Positions 8,043 through 15,584 of a DNA stretch of 36,535 nt are shown one piece after another. The first letter of the stretch is position 1, and each line of letters begins with the position of its first letter. The translations under genes were made by a program, and so were the position numbers. The notes under the pieces were generated by a model. The model did not search any database. It was not told where the DNA came from and worked only from the letters and a program-made list of their open reading frames with translations. This DNA is from DATKMS01 sp035541735. Lineage in GTDB: Bacteria; Desulfobacterota; Binatia; HRBIN30. Location of the stretch: positions 1 through 36,535 of the forward strand of contig DATKMS010000468.1 of assembly GCA_035541735.1 (NCBI GenBank), given 5' to 3'.

Positions 8043-8396
8043 GCGTGATGACTCCGGTACCACGATGCTGCGCTCCGCCAGCACTTCCGTCAAGGCCCTC
8101 GTGCGAAGGCCCATCACTGTAAGCGACCCGGCCCCTGTGTGCCCATTCGCAGCAAGTCGCCCCTGGGTTCCCAGGACCCGCCGAGAGCGCATTGGCTGCC
8201 GTGGCGATGCGGGACAGTGGCAAGGCCTACTGCAGCCAAGACTGTAGCTAAAGACGCGCGATACGCGAGCGATACGTACAGAGCGATGCCGGGCAGAAAA
8301 GCCGCACCGCGACACTACTTACTTCACCGTATTGCATAGGACATGACAGGTACACCATCAGCCAATTTCCACCAATTCCACCACCCCGTATAACGC
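8043..8396. other. 354-bp gap between a small gene and the MITE-like element
   Basis: No supported gene. Near its right end, 8373-8388 repeats the 5' part of the tRNA-Leu gene (6250-6265) with one mismatch in 16 bases; see the repeat entry. Nothing else is visible. Confidence 0.4.
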
Positions 8397-8532
8397 CTAG
8401 TACTACTGTGTCATAAAAGTGCGCGAAACCCCTGCCCAGCCAGGATTTCCGCGATTGCGCGCGCTGAAATGCTACCCTTTGCAAACCCGCTCGCCATGCG
8501 CCTTCCAGCGTTTTGTGACACTGTAGTACTAG
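8397..8532. mobile_element. 136-bp MITE-like element with ~22-bp terminal inverted repeats
   Basis: The left end reads CTAGTACTACTGTGTCATAA and continues AA. The right end, reverse complemented, reads CTAGTACTACAGTGTCACAA and continues AA. That is 20 of 22 matching bases. The interior has no coding capacity. A CTAG or TA at the outer edges may be target-site sequence. Small size, good inverted ends and no gene fit a non-autonomous miniature element. No transposase with these ends is in the window. Confidence 0.75.
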
Positions 8533-8667
8533 CAAGCGCCGCCGTCTGTCGTGGACCGCTACCACTTCACGCGTGGTTTCACCATGACCGTAGATCGGAC
8601 GAGCGGTGATTCGGGGCAACGGAAATGGACCGGCCCGGGCGGCGGACTGTGGGCCGCAAATGCACAC

Positions 8668-8710
8668 GTGCCGCCCGGCCGGTCTCCGTTTGGAGCCGGC
8701 CGGGCGGCAC
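8668..8710 (-). terminator. Strong hairpin downstream of pilin 1
   Basis: The arms gtgccgcccggccgg (8668-8682) and ccggccgggcggcac (8696-8710) pair perfectly over 15 bp. The inner pairs ctcc/ggag extend the stem. It begins about 90 bases after the stop of the pilin gene at 8800. No long T-tract follows on the minus strand, so it may be a Rho-independent-like terminator without a U-tail, or an mRNA 3'-end stabiliser. Confidence 0.6.
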
Positions 8711-8799
8711 GGTGCGTCGGGTCGCGAGTCAGGTTCCGGGATGGCGAGAGCGCTCGGAAGTGACGCCGCTTCCGGCAACACACGGGTCGGTTCCGCGTG

Positions 8800-9168
8800 C
8801 TAGTTGGTGAGCCCGCCCGCGGTGCTGTCGTAGGTCCAGGTCACCGCACCGTTGTCGTGCTTGGACGTTCCGGAGAAGCCGTTCGTGCCGATCAGCACCA
8901 TGCTCAGCTTGACGCCGCTCGACGGCTTGAAGTTGATCTTGCTGCTGCAGTCGGCCTGGGTGCAGGCAACATAGGCATTGGCAACGGCGAATTGCGCTTC
9001 CTCCGCCGTAGCCGCATTGCGCAGATCCGACTGCGCGCGTGCATCAAAGCCCCGCTGCCGATACAGCGCAAACTGCGGGATGGCGATCGCCGCCAAGATG
9101 CCGATGATCGCCACAACGACCAACAGTTCGATCAACGTAAAACCCTCACTATTCCTCAAAGCCTTCAT
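8800..9168 (-). CDS. Type IV major-pilin-like protein 1
   Basis: The prepilin has 122 residues. The leader MKALRNSEG ends in Gly and is followed by FTLIELLVVVAIIGILAAIA, the classic PilD cleavage and N-methylation site, with Glu at position 5 of the mature protein. The hydrophobic helix then enters a short globular domain with two cysteines (CTQADC), which could form a small disulfide loop, and an acidic/Gly-rich end. ATG 9168 is chosen because AGGGAGGG sits just upstream and it gives a short leader; an upstream in-frame ATG at 9225 would give an improbably long one. The product would be assembled into a type IV pilus or pseudopilus. A sigma-54 promoter lies at 9310-9325. No other pilus genes are in the window. 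Confidence 0.93.
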   Translation of the reverse strand: MKALRNSEGFTLIELLVVVAIIGILAAIAIPQFALYRQRGFDARAQSDLRNAATAEEAQFAVANAYVACTQADCSSKINFKPSSGVKLSMVLIGTNGFSGTSKHDNGAVTWTYDSTAGGLTN

Positions 9169-9309
9169 TTTACCCTCCCTGGAATGCATTCTCATGTTAG
9201 TTTCACTTTGCCCTTTGACCACCAACTCTCTTCCTTGGGTACTCCATCTACAGCTTCACGGCGGGCCGTTGGCTTGCTTCATTGATCACCTCCAACGCTC
9301 TCTTGGCGT

Positions 9310-9325
9310 TGCAATGCAGGTGCCA
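9310..9325 (-). promoter_or_regulatory. Sigma-54 (RpoN) promoter of pilin 1
   Basis: On the minus strand this reads TGGCACCTGCATTGCA, an exact fit to TGGCAC-N5-TTGCA (-24/-12). It lies about 140 bases upstream of the pilin start, leaving a long leader. RpoN control of major pilins through PilR-like activators is well known. Confidence 0.82.
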
Positions 9326-9408
9326 GCGGCGCTCGTACTGGCGGCCAAAGTCCCTGCGGTGCCAGGTCCCCGCGACAAACGCACTAAATGAGGAGGAGCC
9401 TGGCAACA

Positions 9409-9448
9409 TGACAATTGTTGACATATTTACTTTTAGCGGTTTGTGACA
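9409..9448 (-). promoter_or_regulatory. Three TGTCA boxes upstream of the pilin 1 promoter, possible PilR sites
   Basis: On the minus strand TGTCA occurs at 9409-9413, 9419-9423 and 9444-9448, inside an unusually AT-rich patch 84-135 bases above the -24 element. In Pseudomonas, PilR binds repeated TGTC motifs at such distances. The role here is inferred. Confidence 0.42.
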
Positions 9449-9901
9449 ATATGCCGCCAAAGGGTATCTACGCATATATACAAATGATCTCACAATACGG
9501 AGACAACGCCGTGCGTATTGATATGCGCCAGGCTGCTATGGATTCCAGGGACGCACGGAGCAACAACAACCATCAAGTCTTCCGCTGAGTGTAGGTTGAC
9601 GAGCCGCCACCCGCTGAACCGGCCGGGCCAGTCGCCTGCGTCCGCCAGAGCGTGCATCGTGGAGCGTGCCGCCGCTTGGAGATCCGACCTTCCGGAGCTC
9701 GTTCGAGGGACGAGCCTGTCCAAGACATGGGCGCGAATGTTCAGCAGGCTGTTGGAGAGGCCGACCCGCGACTCGGCGGGGGCGCCGGTCGGATAAACGC
9801 CGCAGCCGCCGGACTTGGCAGCCCGTAGCGACCCAGGCCTATCCCGAACTCCGTCGAAGGAGGGAGCGGGTCCACGCACCAGGCAAACGCGGCCGCGGAC
9901 C
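9449..9901. other. Gene-free stretch between the two pilin genes
   Basis: No credible gene is visible in these 453 bases; the open frames are Arg/Ser-rich shadows. Positions 9449-9500 are AT-rich and may be upstream activating DNA for pilin 1. No clear terminator is seen after pilin 2. Confidence 0.4.
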
Positions 9902-10288
9902 CTAGTTCAGAAAGCCGCCGGCAGAACTGTCGTACGTCCACACGACAGCACCATCGGGATGACGGGCGGTGCCGGTGAAAGCCCCACCGCCAACCTTCAT
10001 CTCCAGCTGCACGTCGCGCGATTTCTGGTACCCTGGCAGATTGGCTTCGCACGCGGCCGCATTGGCACAACTGCGGTAGACCTGGCCGGTCGCAAACAAG
10101 TACTCCTCGGCCGCCGCGGCATTGCGCAGATCAGCCCGCGAGCGGCCGTCAAAGCTGCGCTGCCGGTAAATGGCGTACTGCGGGATGGCGATGGCAGCCA
10201 AGACCCCGATGATCGCAATGACGACCAACAGTTCAATCAGGGTAAAGCCCCCATTGGCGCCGCTAGGTTTGATTTTGCACTTGTTCAT
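9902..10288 (-). CDS. Type IV major-pilin-like protein 2
   Basis: The prepilin has 128 residues. The leader MNKCKIKPSGANGG is followed by FTLIELLVVIAIIGVLAAIA, a typical prepilin peptidase site with Glu5. The first ~60 residues are close to those of pilin 1 (both have IPQ, YRQR, then an FD and DLRNAA), and both end similarly (VTWTYDSTAGGLTN here as VVWTYDSSAGGFLN). The middle differs and has a CxxxxxC pair (CANAAAC). The pair therefore arose by duplication and has diverged in the surface region. ATG 10288 gives a normal leader; the frame is open to 10393 but the extra residues do not look like a leader. A near-consensus sigma-54 promoter lies 50 bases upstream. Confidence 0.92.
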   Translation of the reverse strand: MNKCKIKPSGANGGFTLIELLVVIAIIGVLAAIAIPQYAIYRQRSFDGRSRADLRNAAAAEEYLFATGQVYRSCANAAACEANLPGYQKSRDVQLEMKVGGGAFTGTARHPDGAVVWTYDSSAGGFLN

Positions 10289-10337
10289 TGGCTGCCACCG
10301 CCCTCTTGGCTTCGTGTGCTTCCGAGGGCGTTCCGGT

Positions 10338-10353
10338 TGCAACGTGCGTACCA
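10338..10353 (-). promoter_or_regulatory. Sigma-54 (RpoN) promoter of pilin 2
   Basis: The minus strand reads TGGTACGCACGTTGCA, matching TGGCAC-N5-TTGCA with one mismatch (T for C at the fourth base). It lies 50 bases above the pilin 2 ATG. A single TGTCA box is found on the minus strand at 10437-10441, 84 bases above the -24 element, the same distance as the nearest box of pilin 1. Confidence 0.72.
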
Positions 10354-10527
10354 AGAGGTCGACTGAAATGAACCAGATGGGATAGACAGCCATTTGGGGC
10401 TGTTCGGTAACAAGATGCCGTGCCCGTGAACCGAAGTGACAAATCCTGGCCGACCTTTTTTTGACGAAGGCCGCCGCGTGTGGGCACCCAGGGTGGTCCC
10501 ATCAGCCCGGGGAAAAGCAGCAGCGAT

Positions 10528-11259
10528 TCAGTGACTTGGCTCTGCAGACCCGAGCAGGTCATCAAACCCTTCGATCATCGCCGTGTGCGCCAATACACTC
10601 CAACGAAAGGCACGGCGGACGCGCGCTTGCTGCTCCAGCGTCTGCGCGAACCATTCCACCGCCTGCATTGCATTGTCGCCGTGCTCGTCCTCGGCCTCGA
10701 CGTGGATTTCATAGAACTCCAGCGTCCGGCGATCGAGGCCGTAGTGATCCCGCAAGGCTTCATAGATGACCTGCGCCCCCGCGGCGCGACCCGGCACCTG
10801 CATCTCCACTGCGAGCCCGAACGCCCCCAATCCTTCCTCAAACGAGGACCGGCAGAAGTATCCCATGGCGGCGGCGGCCCCCAGCGTTGACGCCAGCGGC
10901 AAGTGGGCTCGCACTTCATCCAACGAGACACCGAGCCCCTCGAGGAACTGGACATACAGCTCGTAGTGCTCCGCTTCCCGTATGTAGCCCATTTCGCCCG
11001 CAAGGTTCCGTCCCAGGGCCTTGTAGATCGTCCGGTTCGGCACGATGGGCGCCTGGCTCAGCCATGCGGCGATCGTCGGGACTGCCGGCTCGGTGTAGTA
11101 GTATGCATCCTTTGCCCAGAGTACCAACTCGCCCCGCGTGCACTCCCCTGCCATCAACTTTCGCATGAAGGCACCGCGGGGTGCATGTTCACGCTTGAAG
11201 TCGTAGCATTGTTGAAGGAACTGCTGCGGCGACAGTGGGTGGTCAACTGCCGGTCCCAT
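10528..11259 (-). CDS. Haem-oxygenase-fold metal enzyme (HDO / PqqC-TenA-like)
   Basis: The protein has 243 residues and an all-helical TenA/PqqC-like sequence. It keeps what looks like a full metal-ligand set of the haem-oxygenase-like diiron oxidase family: E95-x2-H98 (REAEHYEL), E152 (AVEMQVPG), and H186-x3-E190-x2-H193 (HVEAEDEH). The spacing is close to that I recall for UndA and CADD. PqqC itself is metal-free, so an iron-dependent oxidase or oxygenase is more likely than PQQ synthesis, and no pqq genes are nearby. It is transcribed away from the VOC-like/LLM/dehydrogenase operon, with starts only 71 bases apart, so shared regulation is plausible. The substrate is unknown. Confidence 0.82.
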   Translation of the reverse strand: MGPAVDHPLSPQQFLQQCYDFKREHAPRGAFMRKLMAGECTRGELVLWAKDAYYYTEPAVPTIAAWLSQAPIVPNRTIYKALGRNLAGEMGYIREAEHYELYVQFLEGLGVSLDEVRAHLPLASTLGAAAAMGYFCRSSFEEGLGAFGLAVEMQVPGRAAGAQVIYEALRDHYGLDRRTLEFYEIHVEAEDEHGDNAMQAVEWFAQTLEQQARVRRAFRWSVLAHTAMIEGFDDLLGSAEPSH

Positions 11260-11330
11260 AAGCCCTCCTTGAGGTATGCTGATGCAGGGTACATACTGCG
11301 GGACGCAGCGGTTGGCAATCGGAGCGCGAT

Positions 11331-11858
11331 ATGGGGGTGCGTGACGCGTGGAACCATAACAACTATGCGGTGCCGCCGCAGCGCATGGCGTTGATTGAGG
11401 CGTGCATCGACGCCCTGTTTCCGTGGGTCAAGTTCGTGAGCAAACCGCAGTTGCTCGGCTACCGACTCACCGACGACTTGCATGCGGGTGCGCTCTACTT
11501 CCGACCGGCCGCACCGGCCGCAGCGCTGCAGGCAGTGCTGCAGCAGCTGCGCACCGAGCACGGCGCGCTCGACGCAGCGCTCCGCGGCCTCGATGGCATC
11601 GAGGCCGACTATAACGACCACTGCGGCTTCATGGTTCCTACCGTTGCCGAGTGGGAGCAGCGTGTTGCCCGCGCCCAACAACTCGCGCACACACGCCCTG
11701 AGTTCGAGGTGCGCGTCGTCGGCCTGTATCGACCGGGAGACAACCGCGCCTTGACCGACTATCTGTACCAGGCGTTCATCCGCGTCGGGCTGCTCGGGCC
11801 GTTTCGCAACACGTTCGAGATGCAAGCGCGCGCCGCCGCGGGCAAGCCGCAAGGTTAA
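11331..11858 (+). CDS. Hypothetical protein, weakly VOC/glyoxalase-like
   Basis: The protein has 175 residues, with a GGAG seven bases before ATG 11331. I recognise no firm family. The segment YNDHCGFMVPTVAEWEQRVARAQQL (about residues 93-117) has the feel of a VOC beta-alpha unit with a possible metal His. The end (VGLLGPFRNTFEMQA) could be a matching strand with Glu. It is four bases from the LLM oxidoreductase gene and clearly in one operon with it. A small-molecule-binding accessory protein is possible. Confidence 0.6.
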   Translation: MGVRDAWNHNNYAVPPQRMALIEACIDALFPWVKFVSKPQLLGYRLTDDLHAGALYFRPAAPAAALQAVLQQLRTEHGALDAALRGLDGIEADYNDHCGFMVPTVAEWEQRVARAQQLAHTRPEFEVRVVGLYRPGDNRALTDYLYQAFIRVGLLGPFRNTFEMQARAAAGKPQG

Positions 11859-11862
11859 CCGC

Positions 11863-12756
11863 ATGCAATTCGGCGTGCTGCTGCCGCAGTTCGGCGCGCT
11901 GGCGCGCGGCGCAGAGGTCACGCGACGCATTCGGGCGGTCGCGCAAACGGCCGAGCACTTGGGCTACGATGTGCTCTGGACCGCCGAGCACATCATCTTC
12001 CCGCAGACCATCACCACCCCCTACCCGTATGGCGGCCGCTTCCCCTACCCGCTCACAGATCCGATCCTGGGGATCGTCGCCACCCTCTCCTACGTCGCCG
12101 CCATCACCGCGCGAATCAAACTGGGGTCCTCCGTCCTCGTGCTCCCGTACCGCAATCCAATCGTGCTGGCGAAGGAGTTGGCCAGCCTCGACGTGCTGTC
12201 AAACGGCCGCCTGTTGCTCGGTATCGCCGCCGGATGGTTGCAGGAGGAGTTCGACATGCTCGGCGTCCCGTTCCATGAACGCGGCCGACGCACCGATGAG
12301 TCCGTCACGCTTCTGCGTGCCCTCTGGACGCAGGAGCGCGTGACCTTCCGCGGCAGCCGCTTCGACCTCACGGAGGCGGCCTTCTTCCCGAAGCCAGTGC
12401 AGCAGCCGCATCCGCCCATCTGGATCGGCGGCGGCAGCCCGGCCGCCCTGCGGCGCGTTGGGCGTTTGGGCGATGGCTGGATGGCGGTGCCCCGCCCTAC
12501 CCTTGACGACCTCGCGTGCGACATCGGAGAGATCCGCCGGTGTGCGGGCCGCGCCGGCCGCGATCCGGCGAGTCTCGGGATCGCTTCGAGCGGTGGCGCC
12601 TCTTCCATCGATGATCTGCTCGACCGCCTGCCGCGCCTTGAGAAGATCGGTGTCACCATCACCACCGTCCCCGTACTGTTCTGGGCCCGCAGCTTCCCCC
12701 ACGCGCTCGAGCTGATGGAGGAGTTCGCGCAACGCGCGCGGCTGCCCGCACGCTGA
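11863..12756 (+). CDS. LLM class F420-dependent oxidoreductase
   Basis: The protein has 297 residues, the normal length for luciferase-like (TIM-barrel) flavin/F420 oxidoreductases, and resembles the TIGR03619 group. Visible family blocks are MQFGVLLPQFG at the start, EHLGYDVLWTAEHI, LSYVAAITARIKLGSSVLVLPYRNPIVLAKELASLD, GRLLLGIAAGWLQEEF, FPKPVQQPHPPIWIGGGSPAALRRVGRLGDGWM. These are the cofactor-binding and substrate-pocket strands. It would oxidise or reduce a small organic substrate, with F420 (or FMN) as cofactor. The stop overlaps the next start (TGATG at 12754-12758), so it is coupled with the hydroxyacid dehydrogenase. Which substrate, and F420 versus FMN, cannot be told from the sequence. 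Confidence 0.9.
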   Translation: MQFGVLLPQFGALARGAEVTRRIRAVAQTAEHLGYDVLWTAEHIIFPQTITTPYPYGGRFPYPLTDPILGIVATLSYVAAITARIKLGSSVLVLPYRNPIVLAKELASLDVLSNGRLLLGIAAGWLQEEFDMLGVPFHERGRRTDESVTLLRALWTQERVTFRGSRFDLTEAAFFPKPVQQPHPPIWIGGGSPAALRRVGRLGDGWMAVPRPTLDDLACDIGEIRRCAGRAGRDPASLGIASSGGASSIDDLLDRLPRLEKIGVTITTVPVLFWARSFPHALELMEEFAQRARLPAR

Positions 12757-13781
12757 TGGCACGGCTCACCATCGTTGCGCTCAACGCCTCCAGCCAGGAT
12801 GCGGCATTCGATGCGGTCCGCTCGATCGATCCAGGCAACATCGACGTGGTGCACGCGCCCTTTCGCACTGATTGGGCGAATGTCTCGGCACGCCGCCGCA
12901 GCGGCGCGGTGATCGAGCAGGACCTCCCCGACGACTTGCGCGCGGCGTTGGCGCGCGCCGACGTGGTCTTCAGCTTCCTGGTTCCCAGCCACCTGCCGCA
13001 GCTCGCCCCGCGCTTGCGCTGGCTGCACACGCCGGCAACCGGCATCGACCACCTGCGTGGCACCGGCGTGTTCGAGTCGGACATCATGGTGACGACGGTG
13101 GGCGGACTCTTTGCGCCGGTGATCGCCGAACACGTGCTCGCCCTGATGTTGCACTTCGCGAAGCGCTTGCACATCTTCGAGCCGCAACAGCGCGAGCGGG
13201 TCTGGCAGATGAGCCGCGTCCAGTCGCTCGCCAATCGTACCGTCGGCCTCGTTGGCGTCGGGAACATCGGTGCGCAGGTGGCGCGGCTGGCGCAGGCGTT
13301 CGGCATGCGTGTCGTCGGCATTGGCCGCTCCGCCCCGCAGGGGCGCGTGATCGCCGGTGTCGACCAGTTGCTCGCTCGCACGGAGCTGCCGGCGCTGCTC
13401 ACGCAATCCGACTATGTGGTGGTTGCAGTCGCCGACACCCCGGAGACGCGCCACTTGATCGGGGCACCGGAGCTGGCGGCGCTGCAGCCGCAGGCGGTGC
13501 TCATCAACGTTGCCCGCGGCACGGTGATCGATGAAGCGGCACTCATCGCGGCACTGCAGGCCAAGCGCATCGCCGGCGCCGGCCTCGACGTCTTCGCACG
13601 GGAGCCGCTGCCGGCCGACAGCCCGCTGTGGCTGCTACCTCAGGTGGTGCTGACGCCGCACGTGGCCGCCAACGTCGAAGGCTATCTGGCGAAGGCCATC
13701 GCCCAGTTCGCCGAGAACGTCCGCCGCTTCGCTCGCGGGATGCCCCTGGAGAACCAGTTCGATCGCCTGCGTGGGTACTGA
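12756..13781 (+). CDS. D-2-hydroxyacid dehydrogenase family protein
   Basis: The protein has 341 residues. It shows the NAD-binding GVGNIG at 167-172 and the catalytic triad of the family: Arg254 in INVARGTVIDE, Glu283 in FAREPLP and His302 in LTPHVAAN. It would interconvert a D-2-hydroxy acid and a 2-oxo acid with NAD(P)H in the cytoplasm. The start codon overlaps the stop of the LLM oxidoreductase. The three-gene operon therefore joins an F420/flavin step with a 2-keto/hydroxy acid step, suggesting catabolism of an organic acid. The gene is followed by two intergenic repeats. Confidence 0.92.
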   Translation: MARLTIVALNASSQDAAFDAVRSIDPGNIDVVHAPFRTDWANVSARRRSGAVIEQDLPDDLRAALARADVVFSFLVPSHLPQLAPRLRWLHTPATGIDHLRGTGVFESDIMVTTVGGLFAPVIAEHVLALMLHFAKRLHIFEPQQRERVWQMSRVQSLANRTVGLVGVGNIGAQVARLAQAFGMRVVGIGRSAPQGRVIAGVDQLLARTELPALLTQSDYVVVAVADTPETRHLIGAPELAALQPQAVLINVARGTVIDEAALIAALQAKRIAGAGLDVFAREPLPADSPLWLLPQVVLTPHVAANVEGYLAKAIAQFAENVRRFARGMPLENQFDRLRGY

Positions 13782-13824
13782 TCCGCAGTGCCAGTCAGTC
13801 AAGCGCTCTCGTGCCAAGCGGGCA

Positions 13825-13954
13825 CCCTTCGCTACGGCGCCTGAGAAGACGGCGCCTACTCTCAGGGCGAACGGAAAAAAGATCTTCTTCCTCCAAGGAT
13901 AATAGAACCGTTCGCCCAGGTAGGCCGCATCTTCTCAGCGGCCGTATCGAAGGG
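13825..13954. repeat. Long palindromic intergenic repeat (~50-bp arms)
   Basis: The left arm 13825-13874 (cccttcgctacggcgcctga ... gggcgaacgg) is the imperfect reverse complement of 13908-13954 (ccgttcgccc ... tatcgaaggg). The arms match over most of their length, with a few substitutions and small indels. The loop (13875-13907) is A/T-rich. It lies between two converging genes and could fold into a cruciform or a two-way terminator. Confidence 0.75.
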
Positions 13955-13975
13955 CGCGATCTAGGCAGGATGCTC

Positions 13976-14114
13976 TTAACAGCCTGTTGAAGAAGTCCGC
14001 CGATGCCCTGGACCGTCATTCCCGCGAACGCGGGAATCCAGATCTTCCGCCTGCTTCTGGACCCCCGCTTTCGCGGGGGTGACGATGGCGACCAGTTTTT
14101 CAACGGGCTGTTAA
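13976..14114. repeat. 139-bp TIR repeat, copy 1
   Basis: The ends are inverted: ttaacagcctgttgaagaa (13976-13994) and the reverse complement of 14096-14114, 17 of 19 matching. Inside are two further hairpins, attcccgcg/cgcgggaat and acccccgc/gcgggggt. Copy 2 is at 18597-18735, with only two differences over about 134 bases. It lies between converging genes. The attcccgcgaacgcgggaat core is a widespread bacterial repeat word. I see a non-autonomous mobile or REP-like repeat, possibly acting as terminator. Confidence 0.85.
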
Positions 14115-14154
14115 CCGACCACATTGTGTATTAGCCCGCCATCCCGGCGCGGCG

Positions 14155-15570
14155 CTACTCCGTCTCGAAATAGATGTTCTTCACTTCGCTGTAGTGTTCC
14201 ATCGCCTGCATGCCCAATTCGCGGCCGAGGCCGGACTGCTTGTAGCCGCCAAACGGCGCCTGCAAGTGCACGCTCGACGACGAGTTCACCGACAGCACAC
14301 CGGTGCGGACGGCACGCGCCACCCGCAGGCCGCGCTTCAAATCATTTGTCCACAGCGACCCCGAGAGCCCGTAGATGGTATCGTTGGCAAGCGCGATCGC
14401 TTCGTCCTCGCTTTCAAACGTGAGGATCACGGCCACCGGCCCAAAGATCTCCTCGTCCACGATACGCATGCGCGGCCGCGCCTCGGCAAACACCGCCGGA
14501 CGCAGAAAGTAGCCCTCGCGCGCCAGCCGCTCACCGCCGCACATCAGGCGCGCACCGTCAGCCTGACCCGCAGCGATATAGGCCTCGGTGCGCTCGCGCT
14601 GATGTGCCGACACCAGCGGCCCCATCTGCGTTGCACCATCCAACGGGTCGCCGATGCTCAGCGCCTGCGCCGTAGCCACCATGGCATCCACAAACTGCGC
14701 TGCAATCCGCCGCTCGACAATCACGCGCGAGCGCGCACAGCAGTCCTGTCCGGCGTTGGCGAATACCGACGCCACCGCCTCGCGCGCCACCAGTTCGATG
14801 TCGACGTCGGCGAAGATGATGTTCGGCGACTTGCCACCCAGCTCGAGCCCGACGCGTTTGATGGTCGCTGCTGCCGCCGCCATGATGGCTCGCCCGGTGG
14901 CCGTTTCACCGGTGAAACCTATCTTGGCAACATCCGGATGCGCCGCCAGCGCCGCACCGATCGACGCCCCCGGTCCCGGCACGATATTGAGCACGCCCGG
15001 GGGGAGCCCGGCCTCGAGCCCCAGCTCGCCGAGGCGCAGGGCGGTCAGCGGCGTCAGGCTCGCCGGCTTGAGCACCACCGTGTTGCCGCACGCCAGCGCG
15101 GGCGCCAGCTTCCACGTCGCAATCACCATCGGGAAGTTCCACGGCACGATCAGAGCGACGACACCGAGCGGGTCGTGCACGGTGACGTCGAGTCCCCCCT
15201 TCTTGACGGCGATGGTTTGGCCACAGAATTTGTCTGCGGCGCCGGCGTAGTAGCGCAGCGTATCGGCGACATGGCCCGCCTCCCAGCGCGCATCCACGAT
15301 CGGCTTACCGACGTTGCGGGCTTCCAGAATCGCCAACTCCTCGGCCTGCGCGCGCACCAGGTCGGCGAAGCGGAACAGGATGTCTGCACGCGCCACTGCC
15401 GTCAGCCGCGCCCAATCGGTGAAGGCAGCCCTGGCCGCAGCGACTGCAGCATCGAGGTCGGCTGGACCGGCCGCCGCAACCTCGTCGAAAGGGACGCCGC
15501 GTGCGGGCTCGGTGATGGCCATGACGCTCGCGCCCGCCGGGCGGCGATCGGCAATCAGCAGTCGGTGCAT
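14155..15570 (-). CDS. NAD(P)-dependent aldehyde dehydrogenase
   Basis: The protein has 471 residues. It carries the catalytic Glu243 in VGLELGGKSPN, the nucleophile Cys277 in NAGQDCCAR, the substrate/cofactor block VPWNFPMVIATWKLAPALACGNTVVLKPAS and the C-terminal PFGGYKQSGLGRELG. It would oxidise an aldehyde to its acid. The sequence resembles the betaine/aminobutyraldehyde/PuuC-like branch. ATG 15570 is chosen for the strong GGGAGGTGG just upstream; the longer open frame to 15903 lies over the glycosyltransferase gene. It starts 14 bases after that gene's stop, so the two form an operon. With the glutamine-synthetase-like ligase and gamma-glutamyl hydrolase nearby, a role in amine-derived aldehyde oxidation is plausible but not shown. 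Confidence 0.92.
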   Translation of the reverse strand: MHRLLIADRRPAGASVMAITEPARGVPFDEVAAAGPADLDAAVAAARAAFTDWARLTAVARADILFRFADLVRAQAEELAILEARNVGKPIVDARWEAGHVADTLRYYAGAADKFCGQTIAVKKGGLDVTVHDPLGVVALIVPWNFPMVIATWKLAPALACGNTVVLKPASLTPLTALRLGELGLEAGLPPGVLNIVPGPGASIGAALAAHPDVAKIGFTGETATGRAIMAAAAATIKRVGLELGGKSPNIIFADVDIELVAREAVASVFANAGQDCCARSRVIVERRIAAQFVDAMVATAQALSIGDPLDGATQMGPLVSAHQRERTEAYIAAGQADGARLMCGGERLAREGYFLRPAVFAEARPRMRIVDEEIFGPVAVILTFESEDEAIALANDTIYGLSGSLWTNDLKRGLRVARAVRTGVLSVNSSSSVHLQAPFGGYKQSGLGRELGMQAMEHYSEVKNIYFETE

Positions 15571-15584
15571 ACGCAACCACCTCC

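Noticed and set aside
12090..13454. 454-codon antisense frame
   Set aside because: It lies opposite the LLM oxidoreductase and hydroxyacid dehydrogenase and lacks any motif.
13795..14124. Open frame with the peptide SPPRKRGSRSRRKIWIPAFAGMT
   Set aside because: This peptide is a translation of the 139-bp repeat and recurs in its second copy (18404-18724); it is not a gene.
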